NCBI GenBank assembly: GCA_041746415.1
Contig: JBGTHB010000065.1
Span: forward strand, 1-5,204
Direction: 5' to 3'
Length of the DNA stretch: 5,204 nt
DNA from: JBGTHB01 sp041746415
Lineage (GTDB): Bacteria; Pseudomonadota; Gammaproteobacteria; Coxiellales; Coxiellaceae
Below, one piece after another: positions 1-5,204 of this stretch; positions within the stretch are counted from its first letter, which is position 1; every line of letters starts with the position of its first letter. The notes beneath the pieces are model-generated. The model was not told the origin of the DNA. It worked only from the letters and a program-made list of their open reading frames with translations, and searched no databases. A program made the translations under genes and the position numbers.

Positions 1-1
1 C

Positions 2-1102
2 AGTGAGTTTCATTTTGTTGCGGTAGGTACGCCTTCCTGTCCAGACGGTTCAGCAGACATGAGTTATGTGGATGCCCTCGCCTCATTTCTAGGCAAGCAC
101 TTGGTTAAAGACGCGGTAGTGGTGATGAAATCCACCGTTCCGCCCGGTACAGGGACGCGGGTAGAGCAAGCCATTAACGCATTACTTTGCTCTAAATTGA
201 ATGTAGCGGTGATTGCTAATCCTGAATTTTTGCGAGAAAGTTCTGCCATTGAAGATTTTTTGGAGCCGGAGCGCGTTGTAATAGGCGCTGATGATCAAGC
301 TGCGGTTAATAAAATGCGTAATCTTTATCAAGTGCTGGTAGCGCAACATCCTGAGCGATGGGTAGTGATGTCACGTGTATCAGCAGAATTAACAAAATAC
401 GCTGCGAATGCCTTTTTGGGTATGAAAATCAGTTTTATAAATGAAATGGCAATGCTTGCTGAGGCGATGGGTGCCAACATTTTAGAAATTAAAAATGGTA
501 TTGGCCCAGATCGCCGAATTGGTAAAGAATTTTTAAATGCAGGTTGTGGTTTTGGTGGTTCGTGCTTTCCTAAAGACATTAATGCGCTGATCAATATTAG
601 CAAAAAACATGCTATTGAGCCGTATATGCTAACAGCAACGGTGCAGCGCAATGTGGTGCAAAAACGTGTTTTGTTTGACAAGCTGATGGCATTTTATGCA
701 GGGAATTTGCATGGCAAATTAATCACTTTATGGGGGCTAAGTTTTAAGCCAAATACAGATGACATTCGTTCAGCAACAAGTTGTGATCTACTGGAGCTAT
801 TATGGCAGCATGGTGCAATTGTGCATACTTATGATCCTTTGGCGCAGCAGAATTTGCTTGAACGCTACGGTAAGAGACCGGATTTAAAATTACATAAAGA
901 TATGTATGAGGCGCTAAACGATAGTGATGCGTTATTGGTGGTTACAGAGTGGGATAATTTTAAAGGCGCCGATCTATCAGAAATTAAATTGCGCTTAAAA
1001 ACACCGGTTGTTTTCGATGGCAGGAATATATTTGATCAAAACTTAGCGCATGAGCAGGGATTGACTTTGTTTTCTGTTGGGTTGCCTAATAGGGAAAGCT
1101 AA
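2..1102 (+). CDS. ugd: UDP-glucose 6-dehydrogenase, 5'-truncated by window edge
   Basis: Predicted cytoplasmic enzyme oxidising UDP-glucose to UDP-glucuronate with two NAD+. The frame is open from base 2, and the residues before the first ATG (base 59) already match the family (VAVGTP, then DGSAD). That ATG is therefore internal, and the true start, with the GxGxxG NAD-binding loop, lies upstream. Counting from base 2, 366 residues are visible, about 80 short of the usual 430-450. Visible motifs are STVPPGTG, NPEFLRE (residues 73-79), Lys132 and Asn136 in ELTKYAAN, and the nucleophile Cys188 in GFGGSCFPKD (codon 563-565). The 56-residue Lys-Cys spacing equals Lys204-Cys260 of the streptococcal enzyme. 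The C-terminal UDP-binding domain begins near residue 238 (GLSFKPNTDDIRSA) and includes FDGRN. NPEFLRE and the GIGPDRRIG stretch favour the UDP-glucose class over the UDP-ManNAc dehydrogenase WecC, despite the wecB neighbour. The first ~180 bases are clearly more GC-rich than the rest. Confidence 0.94.
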   Translation, partial: SEFHFVAVGTPSCPDGSADMSYVDALASFLGKHLVKDAVVVMKSTVPPGTGTRVEQAINALLCSKLNVAVIANPEFLRESSAIEDFLEPERVVIGADDQAAVNKMRNLYQVLVAQHPERWVVMSRVSAELTKYAANAFLGMKISFINEMAMLAEAMGANILEIKNGIGPDRRIGKEFLNAGCGFGGSCFPKDINALINISKKHAIEPYMLTATVQRNVVQKRVLFDKLMAFYAGNLHGKLITLWGLSFKPNTDDIRSATSCDLLELLWQHGAIVHTYDPLAQQNLLERYGKRPDLKLHKDMYEALNDSDALLVVTEWDNFKGADLSEIKLRLKTPVVFDGRNIFDQNLAHEQGLTLFSVGLPNRES

Positions 1103-1108
1103 AGATTT

Positions 1109-1125
1109 TTGCTTTAAGTAAGCAA
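1109..1125. terminator. weak hairpin after ugd, doubtful terminator
   Basis: TTGCTT (1109-1114) pairs with AAGCAA (1120-1125) across a 5-base loop, seven bases after the ugd stop. The stem is only 6 bp with two G-C pairs. It is followed by TTAATG rather than a T-run, and the five Ts at 1106-1110 lie on the 5' side. Position favours a terminator, but the structure is too weak to call intrinsic termination. Transcription from ugd may continue into wecB. Confidence 0.2.
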
Positions 1126-1180
1126 TTAATGTCAGGCTCAGTAAAGTAGGCATGTTTGCCATTAGTCCGCAGCTTTTTGC

Positions 1181-1209
1181 TTCAAATTAACCCATAAATC
1201 AGCTATGCT
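1181..1209 (+). promoter_or_regulatory. possible sigma-70-type promoter for the wecB operon
   Basis: TTCAAA (1181-1186, 4/6 to the -35 consensus) and TATGCT (1204-1209, 4/6 to the -10 consensus) are separated by 17 bases. Transcription would begin near 1216 and leave a leader of about 95 bases before the wecB start. Such matches occur by chance in AT-rich DNA, so this is a weak candidate. Its main support is that it lies in the only gap large enough to carry a promoter. Confidence 0.22.
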
Positions 1210-1286
1210 CACGACCACTTGTCATGCACGTAAATTATCTTTTTTGATGAGCGCGTTGCTGTGATAACAGGGTTGTTGGTTAATTT
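1184..1286. repeat. 9-bp perfect inverted repeat with 85-base spacer
   Basis: AAATTAACC at 1184-1192 is the exact reverse complement of GGTTAATTT at 1278-1286. Pairing does not extend beyond the nine bases on either side. The left arm overlaps the putative -35 hexamer and the right arm lies 25 bases before the wecB start. It could be a pair of operator half-sites, a long-range leader structure, or coincidence in AT-rich DNA. Confidence 0.3.
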
Positions 1287-1300
1287 CTAGTCAGAAAATG

Positions 1301-1306
1301 GGTGAT
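1301..1306 (+). promoter_or_regulatory. ribosome binding site deciding the GTG start of wecB
   Basis: GGTGAT matches the downstream half of the extended anti-16S sequence (GGAGGTGATC) and ends five bases before the GTG at 1312. An in-frame TGA at 1303-1305 blocks any start further upstream, so GTG 1312 is the first possible start. Confidence 0.5.
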
Positions 1307-1311
1307 GTGGG

Positions 1312-2409
1312 GTGACGACGTATTTATTTGTTTTAGGGACACGGCCGGAAGCAATAAAGCTTTGCCCTCTTATTCTGCAGTTGAAAAAGCAAGCTACTGT
1401 TTTAGTGTGTGCCACTGGTCAACATAATGAGCTGGTTGCACCAGTTTTTACGTTATTTAATATTACGCCAGATTTTAACCTTAACTTGCTTACGCCAAAT
1501 CAAACTTTATCAAGTTTAACGGCTCGTTGTGTGGAAGGATTGACAGCATTATACAAAAAAATAAAGCCTGGTTGCGTTATTGTACAGGGTGATACCACCA
1601 GTGCATTTTGTGCGGCACTGAGTGCCTACTATGAAAAAATTCCTGTGGCCCATGTCGAAGCGGGTTTGCGCACCCACAATAAATACGCACCCTTTCCAGA
1701 AGAGATGAACAGAAGAATGATTAGTGGTTTAGCGGATTATCACTTTGTGCCGACAATAAAAAATCAACAACTGTTACGTAATGAAGGTGTGGGTTCGGAA
1801 AAAATATTTTTAACGGGTAATACCGGTATTGATGCGCTGCAGTGGATACTTAAGCATAATGACTTTGAATCAACTATTCCTAACAATAAAAAAATTATTT
1901 TAGTAACGGGTCATCGGCGTGAGAGCTTTGGCGAACCGTTTCAACGTATTTGTCAGGCTATAAAACAAATTGCACAACAGCATAAAAACGTGATGATTTA
2001 TTATCCAGTTCATCTTAATCCAAATGTGCAGCGACCAGTTCATGAGATGTTAAGTGGATTGGAAAACGTGCAATTGCTACCGCCATTAGGTTATGTTGAT
2101 TTTATTACGCTGATGTCTAAAGCTGCAGTGATTTTAACAGACAGTGGTGGTGTACAAGAAGAAGCGCCCAGTTTACGCATTCCAGTTTTGGTTATGCGTG
2201 AGACAACAGAAAGACAAGAAGCAGTGGAGCAAGGTTTTTGTTTTTTGGTGGGCACGGAAGTTAAAACGATTTGTGCTTATGTTTCGCGTTGTCTGAATGA
2301 GGAAAGATTTTATCAACCGCAGGGTGATAACCCTTACGGTGATGGACGAGCTGCTGAGCGCATTACAACCATACTCTTTGAAAAATTAAGTGAAAGAGCT
2401 TACATATGA
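1312..2409 (+). CDS. wecB: UDP-N-acetylglucosamine 2-epimerase, non-hydrolysing
   Basis: Predicted cytoplasmic enzyme interconverting UDP-GlcNAc and UDP-ManNAc, supplying a ManNAc-type precursor for surface glycan. It has 365 residues, against about 376 for E. coli WecB, and resembles it end to end. Visible motifs are GTRPEAIK (9-16), TGQHNE (35-40), Asp94 in QGDTT, Glu116 in HVEAGLRT, Glu130 in PFPEEMNR, His201 in GHRRESFG, PVHLNPNV (232-239), TDSGGVQEEAPS (276-287) and NPYGDGRA near the C-terminus. Asp94, Glu116, Glu130 and His201 correspond to the E. coli catalytic residues Asp95, Glu117, Glu131 and His213. The GTG start is supported because the conserved N-terminal strand and GTRPE follow at once and the frame is closed just upstream. 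One oddity is Gln302 where the family usually has Pro (TTERPEA). The stop overlaps the wzm start by four bases. No UDP-ManNAc dehydrogenase is visible here. Confidence 0.95.
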   Translation: MTTYLFVLGTRPEAIKLCPLILQLKKQATVLVCATGQHNELVAPVFTLFNITPDFNLNLLTPNQTLSSLTARCVEGLTALYKKIKPGCVIVQGDTTSAFCAALSAYYEKIPVAHVEAGLRTHNKYAPFPEEMNRRMISGLADYHFVPTIKNQQLLRNEGVGSEKIFLTGNTGIDALQWILKHNDFESTIPNNKKIILVTGHRRESFGEPFQRICQAIKQIAQQHKNVMIYYPVHLNPNVQRPVHEMLSGLENVQLLPPLGYVDFITLMSKAAVILTDSGGVQEEAPSLRIPVLVMRETTERQEAVEQGFCFLVGTEVKTICAYVSRCLNEERFYQPQGDNPYGDGRAAERITTILFEKLSERAYI

Positions 2410-3242
2410 AAGAAATCACAATAACAAATATTGACGCGGCTGCGGTGAACGATGGGCGCTTATATAAAGCGGTTTTAGATGTGTTGCTGGGGCTGGGTTC
2501 TTGGCGAATTTGGCTGTTGTTGGGCTGGCAGGACATTCGGTTGCGCTATAGAAGATCTAACCTTGGACCGTTTTGGATTACGCTAAGCATGGCACTTACT
2601 GTTTATACACTGGGTATTTTATACAGTCATTTATGGCGAACCACTTACCACGAATACATGCTGTATTTTGCTTGTGGTATGTTAACTTGGGCTTTGATTT
2701 CGTCAATTGTCAATGAGAGCGCTAATATCTTCATGGAGGCGAAAAGTTACTTATTGCAAATTCAAATCCCGTTATCTGTGTTTGTGATGCGGCTTTTGGT
2801 GCGTAATGTTATTGTTTTTTTACATAATATACTGGCAGTGGTGCCGTTATTAATTTATTTTCATGCGGATTTGAATTGGCACACGCTATTAGTTATTCCT
2901 TGTTTATTATTACTGCTATTACCAGCTTTTGTTTTTGGATTTTTTCTCGCAATTGTAGGATTGCGTTATCGTGATATTGGCCAGTTGATCACAAGTTTGA
3001 TGAATCTGGCGTTTTTTGTAACACCTATTATGTGGATGCCCACCAGTTTGTCGGCACACTACCAGTTTTTTATAAAGCTCAATCCATTCGCGCAGTTAGT
3101 GGAGTTAATTCGTGCGCCGCTAATGGGACAAGTGCCGAGTGAATGGGCTTTTTTTACAGTATTATTATTGTTATTAGCAGGGTCTGGGGCGTTGTTGTGG
3201 TGCTTGAAAAACTACCGCCACCGTATTGTGTTTTGGCTGTGA
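2406..3242 (+). CDS. wzm: polysaccharide ABC transporter permease (Wzm type)
   Basis: Inner-membrane subunit of an ABC-2 type exporter that moves lipid-linked O-antigen or capsule-like glycan to the periplasm. It has 278 residues, near the usual 260-280. A cytoplasmic amphipathic N-terminus leads to the family motif around residues 41-62 (WQDIRLRYRRSNLGPFW). About six hydrophobic segments follow, near residues 55-75, 84-103, 123-151, 160-185, 192-211 and 248-267. LRYRDIGQ at 186-193 and NPFAQLVELIRAPL at 226-239 are conserved features of the family, and the RHRIVFWL tail is typical of Wzm rather than KpsM. The ATG overlaps the wecB stop (ATGA) with only a purine-rich GAAAGAG upstream, so translation is probably coupled to wecB. 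Its ATPase partner is the next gene. The exported sugar cannot be read from the permease sequence. Confidence 0.93.
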   Translation: MKEITITNIDAAAVNDGRLYKAVLDVLLGLGSWRIWLLLGWQDIRLRYRRSNLGPFWITLSMALTVYTLGILYSHLWRTTYHEYMLYFACGMLTWALISSIVNESANIFMEAKSYLLQIQIPLSVFVMRLLVRNVIVFLHNILAVVPLLIYFHADLNWHTLLVIPCLLLLLLPAFVFGFFLAIVGLRYRDIGQLITSLMNLAFFVTPIMWMPTSLSAHYQFFIKLNPFAQLVELIRAPLMGQVPSEWAFFTVLLLLLAGSGALLWCLKNYRHRIVFWL

Positions 3243-3245
3243 GGT
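3240..3245 (+). promoter_or_regulatory. ribosome binding site deciding the ATG start of wzt
   Basis: TGAGGT contains GAGGT, seven bases before the ATG at 3253, and overlaps the wzm stop codon (TGA, 3240-3242). This favours ATG 3253 over the in-frame TTG at 3226, which would add nine residues unlike the family and lie inside wzm. A ribosome terminating on wzm would sit on this site, which should couple the two subunits' translation. Confidence 0.75.
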
Positions 3246-3252
3246 TATAAAT

Positions 3253-4011
3253 ATGGCACAAATTATTTTACATGATGTTGGAATCCAGTTCCCAATATAT
3301 GGGTTGAGCGCACAATCCTTAAAACGTAAGTTACTACGCGTAGGAACAGGTGGTGTATTTGGCAAAACAGACAAGAGTGATCAAGTAACCATACGCGCCT
3401 TGCGCAATATTCATCTGCAGTTGAATGCAGGTGATCGCTTAGGTTTGATTGGTCACAATGGGGCGGGTAAGAGCACTTTATTGCGTGTGGTTTCGCGAAT
3501 TTATACGCCCACAGAAGGTCGGGTTCGCATTACAGGGAAAGTTTCTGCTTTGTTGGATGTGATGATGGGTTTGGATTCTGAGTCTACAGGTCATGAAAAT
3601 ATTTTGATTCGTGGCTTGTTTCAAGGTATGACACGCAAAGAAATTAATTTTAAGCGCGATGAGATTGCTGAGTTTACTGGTTTGGGGGATTATTTATCCA
3701 TGCCAGTTAGGACATATTCAAGCGGTATGGTGTTGCGTTTGGCATTTGGTATTGCCACTTCAATTATGCCTGAAATATTGGTACTGGATGAAGTTATTGG
3801 TGCAGGAGACGCTGATTTTATGAAAAAGTCTTCGCAGCGTATTGAATCAATGATTCAGCATTCAAAAATTGTGGTGTTATCATCGCATGCTGTCAACGTG
3901 CTTGAAAAAAATTGTAATTTGTTAATGGTGCTTGAAGCGGGTCAAATAAAATATTATGGGCCCACACAGGAAGGGTTAAAGCAATACGAAACAGGGATGT
4001 ATCAGTCATGA
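3253..4011 (+). CDS. wzt: polysaccharide ABC transporter ATPase, short form (Wzt type)
   Basis: Cytoplasmic nucleotide-binding subunit that powers glycan export with the Wzm permease just upstream. It has 252 residues from ATG 3253, chosen from the GAGGT site and the family-like N-terminus (MAQIILHDVGIQFPIYG). Visible motifs are Walker A GHNGAGKST (67-75, bases 3451-3477), the subfamily's STGHENI (111-117), the ABC signature in its polysaccharide-exporter form YSSGM (155-159), Walker B ILVLDE (175-180, Glu180 catalytic), the D-loop GAGD (183-186) and the switch histidine His212 in LSSH. All residues needed for ATP hydrolysis are present. The protein ends about 40 residues after the switch histidine, so it lacks the roughly 150-200-residue carbohydrate-binding domain of long Wzt proteins (E. 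coli O8/O9a type). It resembles the short Wzt/KpsT class. The wzm stop is 10 bases upstream, and the stop overlaps the glycosyltransferase start (ATGA). Confidence 0.94.
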   Translation: MAQIILHDVGIQFPIYGLSAQSLKRKLLRVGTGGVFGKTDKSDQVTIRALRNIHLQLNAGDRLGLIGHNGAGKSTLLRVVSRIYTPTEGRVRITGKVSALLDVMMGLDSESTGHENILIRGLFQGMTRKEINFKRDEIAEFTGLGDYLSMPVRTYSSGMVLRLAFGIATSIMPEILVLDEVIGAGDADFMKKSSQRIESMIQHSKIVVLSSHAVNVLEKNCNLLMVLEAGQIKYYGPTQEGLKQYETGMYQS

Positions 4012-5078
4012 CATCATGTGTGCGCATCGTTTCAAATAATATTTACATTAACGATGCTGTGGGTAATTTTTGCTATGACCTATACAATGTCTTTAATAAA
4101 CACAATGTATCTGCCCAGTTGTATGCAGAGTCATATGATAAAGGGTCTCCTGTCAAACCGTACATACAATTATCTGAAGAAACACAAGCTGAAGATATCG
4201 TTTTTTATCATCATTCAATTGAAGAACCACATTTGCAAAAAATAGTTCAACTCGTTGGGTTTAAACTTTTTTATTTTCATGGTGTAACGCCACCAGCGTT
4301 ATTAAAGGGCCAACCACTATTGGCTCGAAGTTGTGAAATGGGATTGCAACAACTTAGCTTTATTGATCAGTTTGACGGAATTCTTGTGAACTCTTTATCG
4401 TCAAAACTGCAAATTTTACAGGCTACTCAACGTGAAGACATTGATGCGGTGTTGGTGCCACCTATGGTAGCTACGCGTCAAAGTTTTGCTGTACTGCAAA
4501 AAAATGAAGATAAAAAACAACGCAAGATTAAACGTTTTTTAAGTGTTGGTCGTTTAGTAGCGCATAAAAAAATTGAAGATACTATTACTTTGTTTAAAAC
4601 ATTTGTTGATTGCTATCCGCAGCTTGATGCTGAATTGGAAATTATTGGTGGTGGATCTGATGAGTATCTTTTGCAGCTTACTGATTTAGCGGCAACTTAT
4701 AATTTAACAAACAAAATAAAATTGCGTGGTTTTGTTGCACAAGATGAGTTAGTAGCAGCCTATCAACGTGCGGATGTGCTTATCATGATGAGTGAGCACG
4801 AGGGCTATGGCGTGCCATTATTAGAATCGCTCAAAGTGAATTTGCCTATATTAGCTTATCGTAATTGCAGTATTGGTGAAGTCTTGGCCGACTCAGGCTG
4901 TCAATTTGCTAACAAAGATTTTTTTGCGATGGCCGCTGCTCTTTATAAGTTAGTTGACGATACGGATTATCGTGAACAAGTGTTGCGTGGGCAGCATGAA
5001 CGATTAAAACAATTACTCTGGACTTGTCGCGAAGAAGTATTTTTAAATTTATTGAGACCCAAAATTTTAATGGAGTAG
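4008..5078 (+). CDS. GT4-family glycosyltransferase
   Basis: Predicted cytoplasmic or membrane-associated retaining glycosyltransferase of GT-B fold, transferring a sugar from a nucleotide donor to the growing lipid-linked glycan. It has 356 residues, normal for the family. The N-terminal acceptor domain carries NDAVGN (15-20), FYHHSIE (66-72), a FHGVTPP segment near 90-96 (often YHNxTPP in relatives) and a CEMGLQQL stretch at 109-116. The C-terminal donor domain starts near residue 177 with FLSVGRLVAHKK (Arg182 and Lys187/188 expected at the donor phosphates), then EIIGGGSDE (211-219), the RGFV strand and the EX7E pair Glu265 and Glu273 in EGYGVPLLE. No transmembrane segment or signal peptide is seen. 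The start is the ATG overlapping the wzt stop (ATGA), so translation is probably coupled. Family is confident; donor, acceptor and linkage cannot be predicted. Its position after wzm-wzt places it in the glycan assembly operon. Confidence 0.92.
   Translation: MTSCVRIVSNNIYINDAVGNFCYDLYNVFNKHNVSAQLYAESYDKGSPVKPYIQLSEETQAEDIVFYHHSIEEPHLQKIVQLVGFKLFYFHGVTPPALLKGQPLLARSCEMGLQQLSFIDQFDGILVNSLSSKLQILQATQREDIDAVLVPPMVATRQSFAVLQKNEDKKQRKIKRFLSVGRLVAHKKIEDTITLFKTFVDCYPQLDAELEIIGGGSDEYLLQLTDLAATYNLTNKIKLRGFVAQDELVAAYQRADVLIMMSEHEGYGVPLLESLKVNLPILAYRNCSIGEVLADSGCQFANKDFFAMAAALYKLVDDTDYREQVLRGQHERLKQLLWTCREEVFLNLLRPKILME
5072..5075 (+). promoter_or_regulatory. ribosome binding site for the truncated last gene
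   Basis: GGAG lies six bases before the ATG at 5082 and just before the glycosyltransferase stop (TAG, 5076-5078). The good match and spacing support 5082 as a genuine start and continuation of the operon. Confidence 0.6.
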
Positions 5079-5081
5079 AAT

Positions 5082-5204
5082 ATGTTAAAACGTTTGATCT
5101 CATCGTACTTGCTCTATCCAATTGCCGAGTGTTTGGAAAAACGTGATATACGTACAAAATTAATCGAATTGAATAACCACTATAATAAAGCTTTCCATTT
5201 TCGC
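5082..5204 (+). CDS. start of unidentified gene, 3'-truncated by window edge
   Basis: An open frame of 41 codons runs to the last base. It begins at an ATG three bases after the glycosyltransferase stop, with GGAG six bases upstream, so it is very likely a real gene of the same operon. The visible protein starts MLKRLISSYLLYPIAECLEK and continues with a basic, helix-prone stretch rich in Lys, Asn and Leu (around RTKLIELNNHY). There is no signal peptide, nucleotide-binding loop or other diagnostic motif. The opening, with LLYPIAE-xLEKRDIRxKL, faintly recalls the N-termini of phenylacetate-CoA ligase-like (CapK-type) adenylate-forming proteins found in polysaccharide loci. That is a recollection of pattern and not an assignment; a glycosyltransferase or modifying enzyme is equally possible. 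Confidence 0.75.
   Translation, partial: MLKRLISSYLLYPIAECLEKRDIRTKLIELNNHYNKAFHFR

Larger units (their letters stand above)
1103..1311. other. 209-base intergenic region between ugd and wecB
   Basis: This is the only sizeable non-coding stretch; every other junction is 10 bases or less. I see no gene: the longest ATG-started reading frame noted is 19 codons (1205-1264), with no ribosome binding site and no recognisable product. There is a small A+T-rich hairpin just after ugd (1109-1125) without a following T-run, a weak promoter-like pair (1181-1209), a 9-bp inverted repeat (1184-1192 and 1278-1286), and a 9-bp direct repeat TTTTTGCTT (1106-1114 and 1174-1182). It may separate ugd from the downstream operon, or it may be the trace of a lost gene or a recombination junction. 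Confidence 0.7.

Noticed and set aside
64..249. 61-codon open frame on the minus strand inside ugd
   Set aside because: Antisense shadow of conserved ugd coding sequence, in the GC-richer part where stop codons are rarer.
335..346. GCTGGTAGCG resembling the ops element (GGCGGTAGCG) of polysaccharide operons
   Set aside because: It matches 8 of 10 bases but lies inside ugd coding sequence with no surrounding JUMPStart-like context.
328..681. 117-codon open frame on the minus strand inside ugd
   Set aside because: It lies wholly opposite the conserved dehydrogenase frame, including the catalytic cysteine region, and its protein has no recognisable features.
1149..1160. GGCA-TGTT-TGCC small hairpin
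   Set aside because: A 4-bp stem that cannot be extended and has no T-run; expected by chance.
1219..1241. TTGTCA followed by TATCTT as a promoter
   Set aside because: The -35 match is good but the spacer is only 11 bases, too short for a sigma-70 promoter.
1205..1264. 19-codon reading frame in the intergenic gap as a leader peptide
   Set aside because: It has no ribosome binding site, no run of regulatory codons and no attenuator-like hairpin after it.
3226..3252. TTG start that would extend wzt by nine residues upstream
   Set aside because: The extension lies within the wzm tail, has no ribosome binding site of its own, and does not match the family. ATG 3253 has GAGGT at ideal spacing.
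3174..3374. 66-codon open frame on the minus strand across the wzm-wzt junction
   Set aside because: It is opposite two confident genes and has no recognisable product.
4018..4245. 75-codon + strand open frame inside the glycosyltransferase
   Set aside because: It is in a shifted frame within a gene whose own frame carries family motifs throughout, so it is an out-of-frame shadow.
4498..4504. Seven-A run in the glycosyltransferase (also A7 at 3905-3911, T7 at 2815-2821 and 3149-3155) as phase-variation tracts
   Set aside because: Runs of seven are expected in AT-rich coding DNA, are shorter than typical slippage tracts, and all frames are intact.
4909..5157. 82-codon open frame on the minus strand at the end of the glycosyltransferase
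   Set aside because: It runs opposite the glycosyltransferase C-terminus and the start of the last gene, with no supporting features.

Overview
The window is a stretch of a Gram-negative surface-polysaccharide locus (O-antigen or capsule type). It holds six genes, all on the + strand: ugd (5' end missing), wecB, wzm, wzt, a GT4 glycosyltransferase, and the first 41 codons of an unidentified gene. Base composition is AT-rich (roughly 40% GC by eye). The Ugd and WecB sequences look proteobacterial, and a gammaproteobacterium is my best guess, but nothing here fixes the genus.

Layout: bases 2-1102 encode most of a UDP-glucose 6-dehydrogenase whose start and NAD-binding glycine loop lie upstream of the window. 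A 209-base non-coding gap (1103-1311) follows. It has no strong terminator, one weak promoter-like sequence and a spaced 9-bp inverted repeat. From 1312 to the end the genes are packed as one likely operon: wecB and wzm overlap by 4 bases (ATGA), wzm and wzt are 10 bases apart with the wzt ribosome binding site on the wzm stop codon, wzt and the glycosyltransferase overlap by 4 bases (ATGA), and the last gene starts 3 bases after the glycosyltransferase stop.

How they work together: Ugd would supply UDP-glucuronate and WecB UDP-ManNAc as nucleotide-sugar precursors. The cytoplasmic GT4 enzyme would add a sugar to a lipid-linked glycan. Wzm (permease) and Wzt (ATPase) would export the finished chain across the inner membrane by the ABC-transporter-dependent route. 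This Wzt is the short form with no C-terminal carbohydrate-binding domain, so export is probably not gated by recognition of a chain-terminal cap.

I found no mobile element, CRISPR array, RNA gene or evident novel system. The most useful second looks are the short Wzt, the base-composition shift within ugd, the regulatory content of the 209-base gap, and the identity of the truncated last gene.
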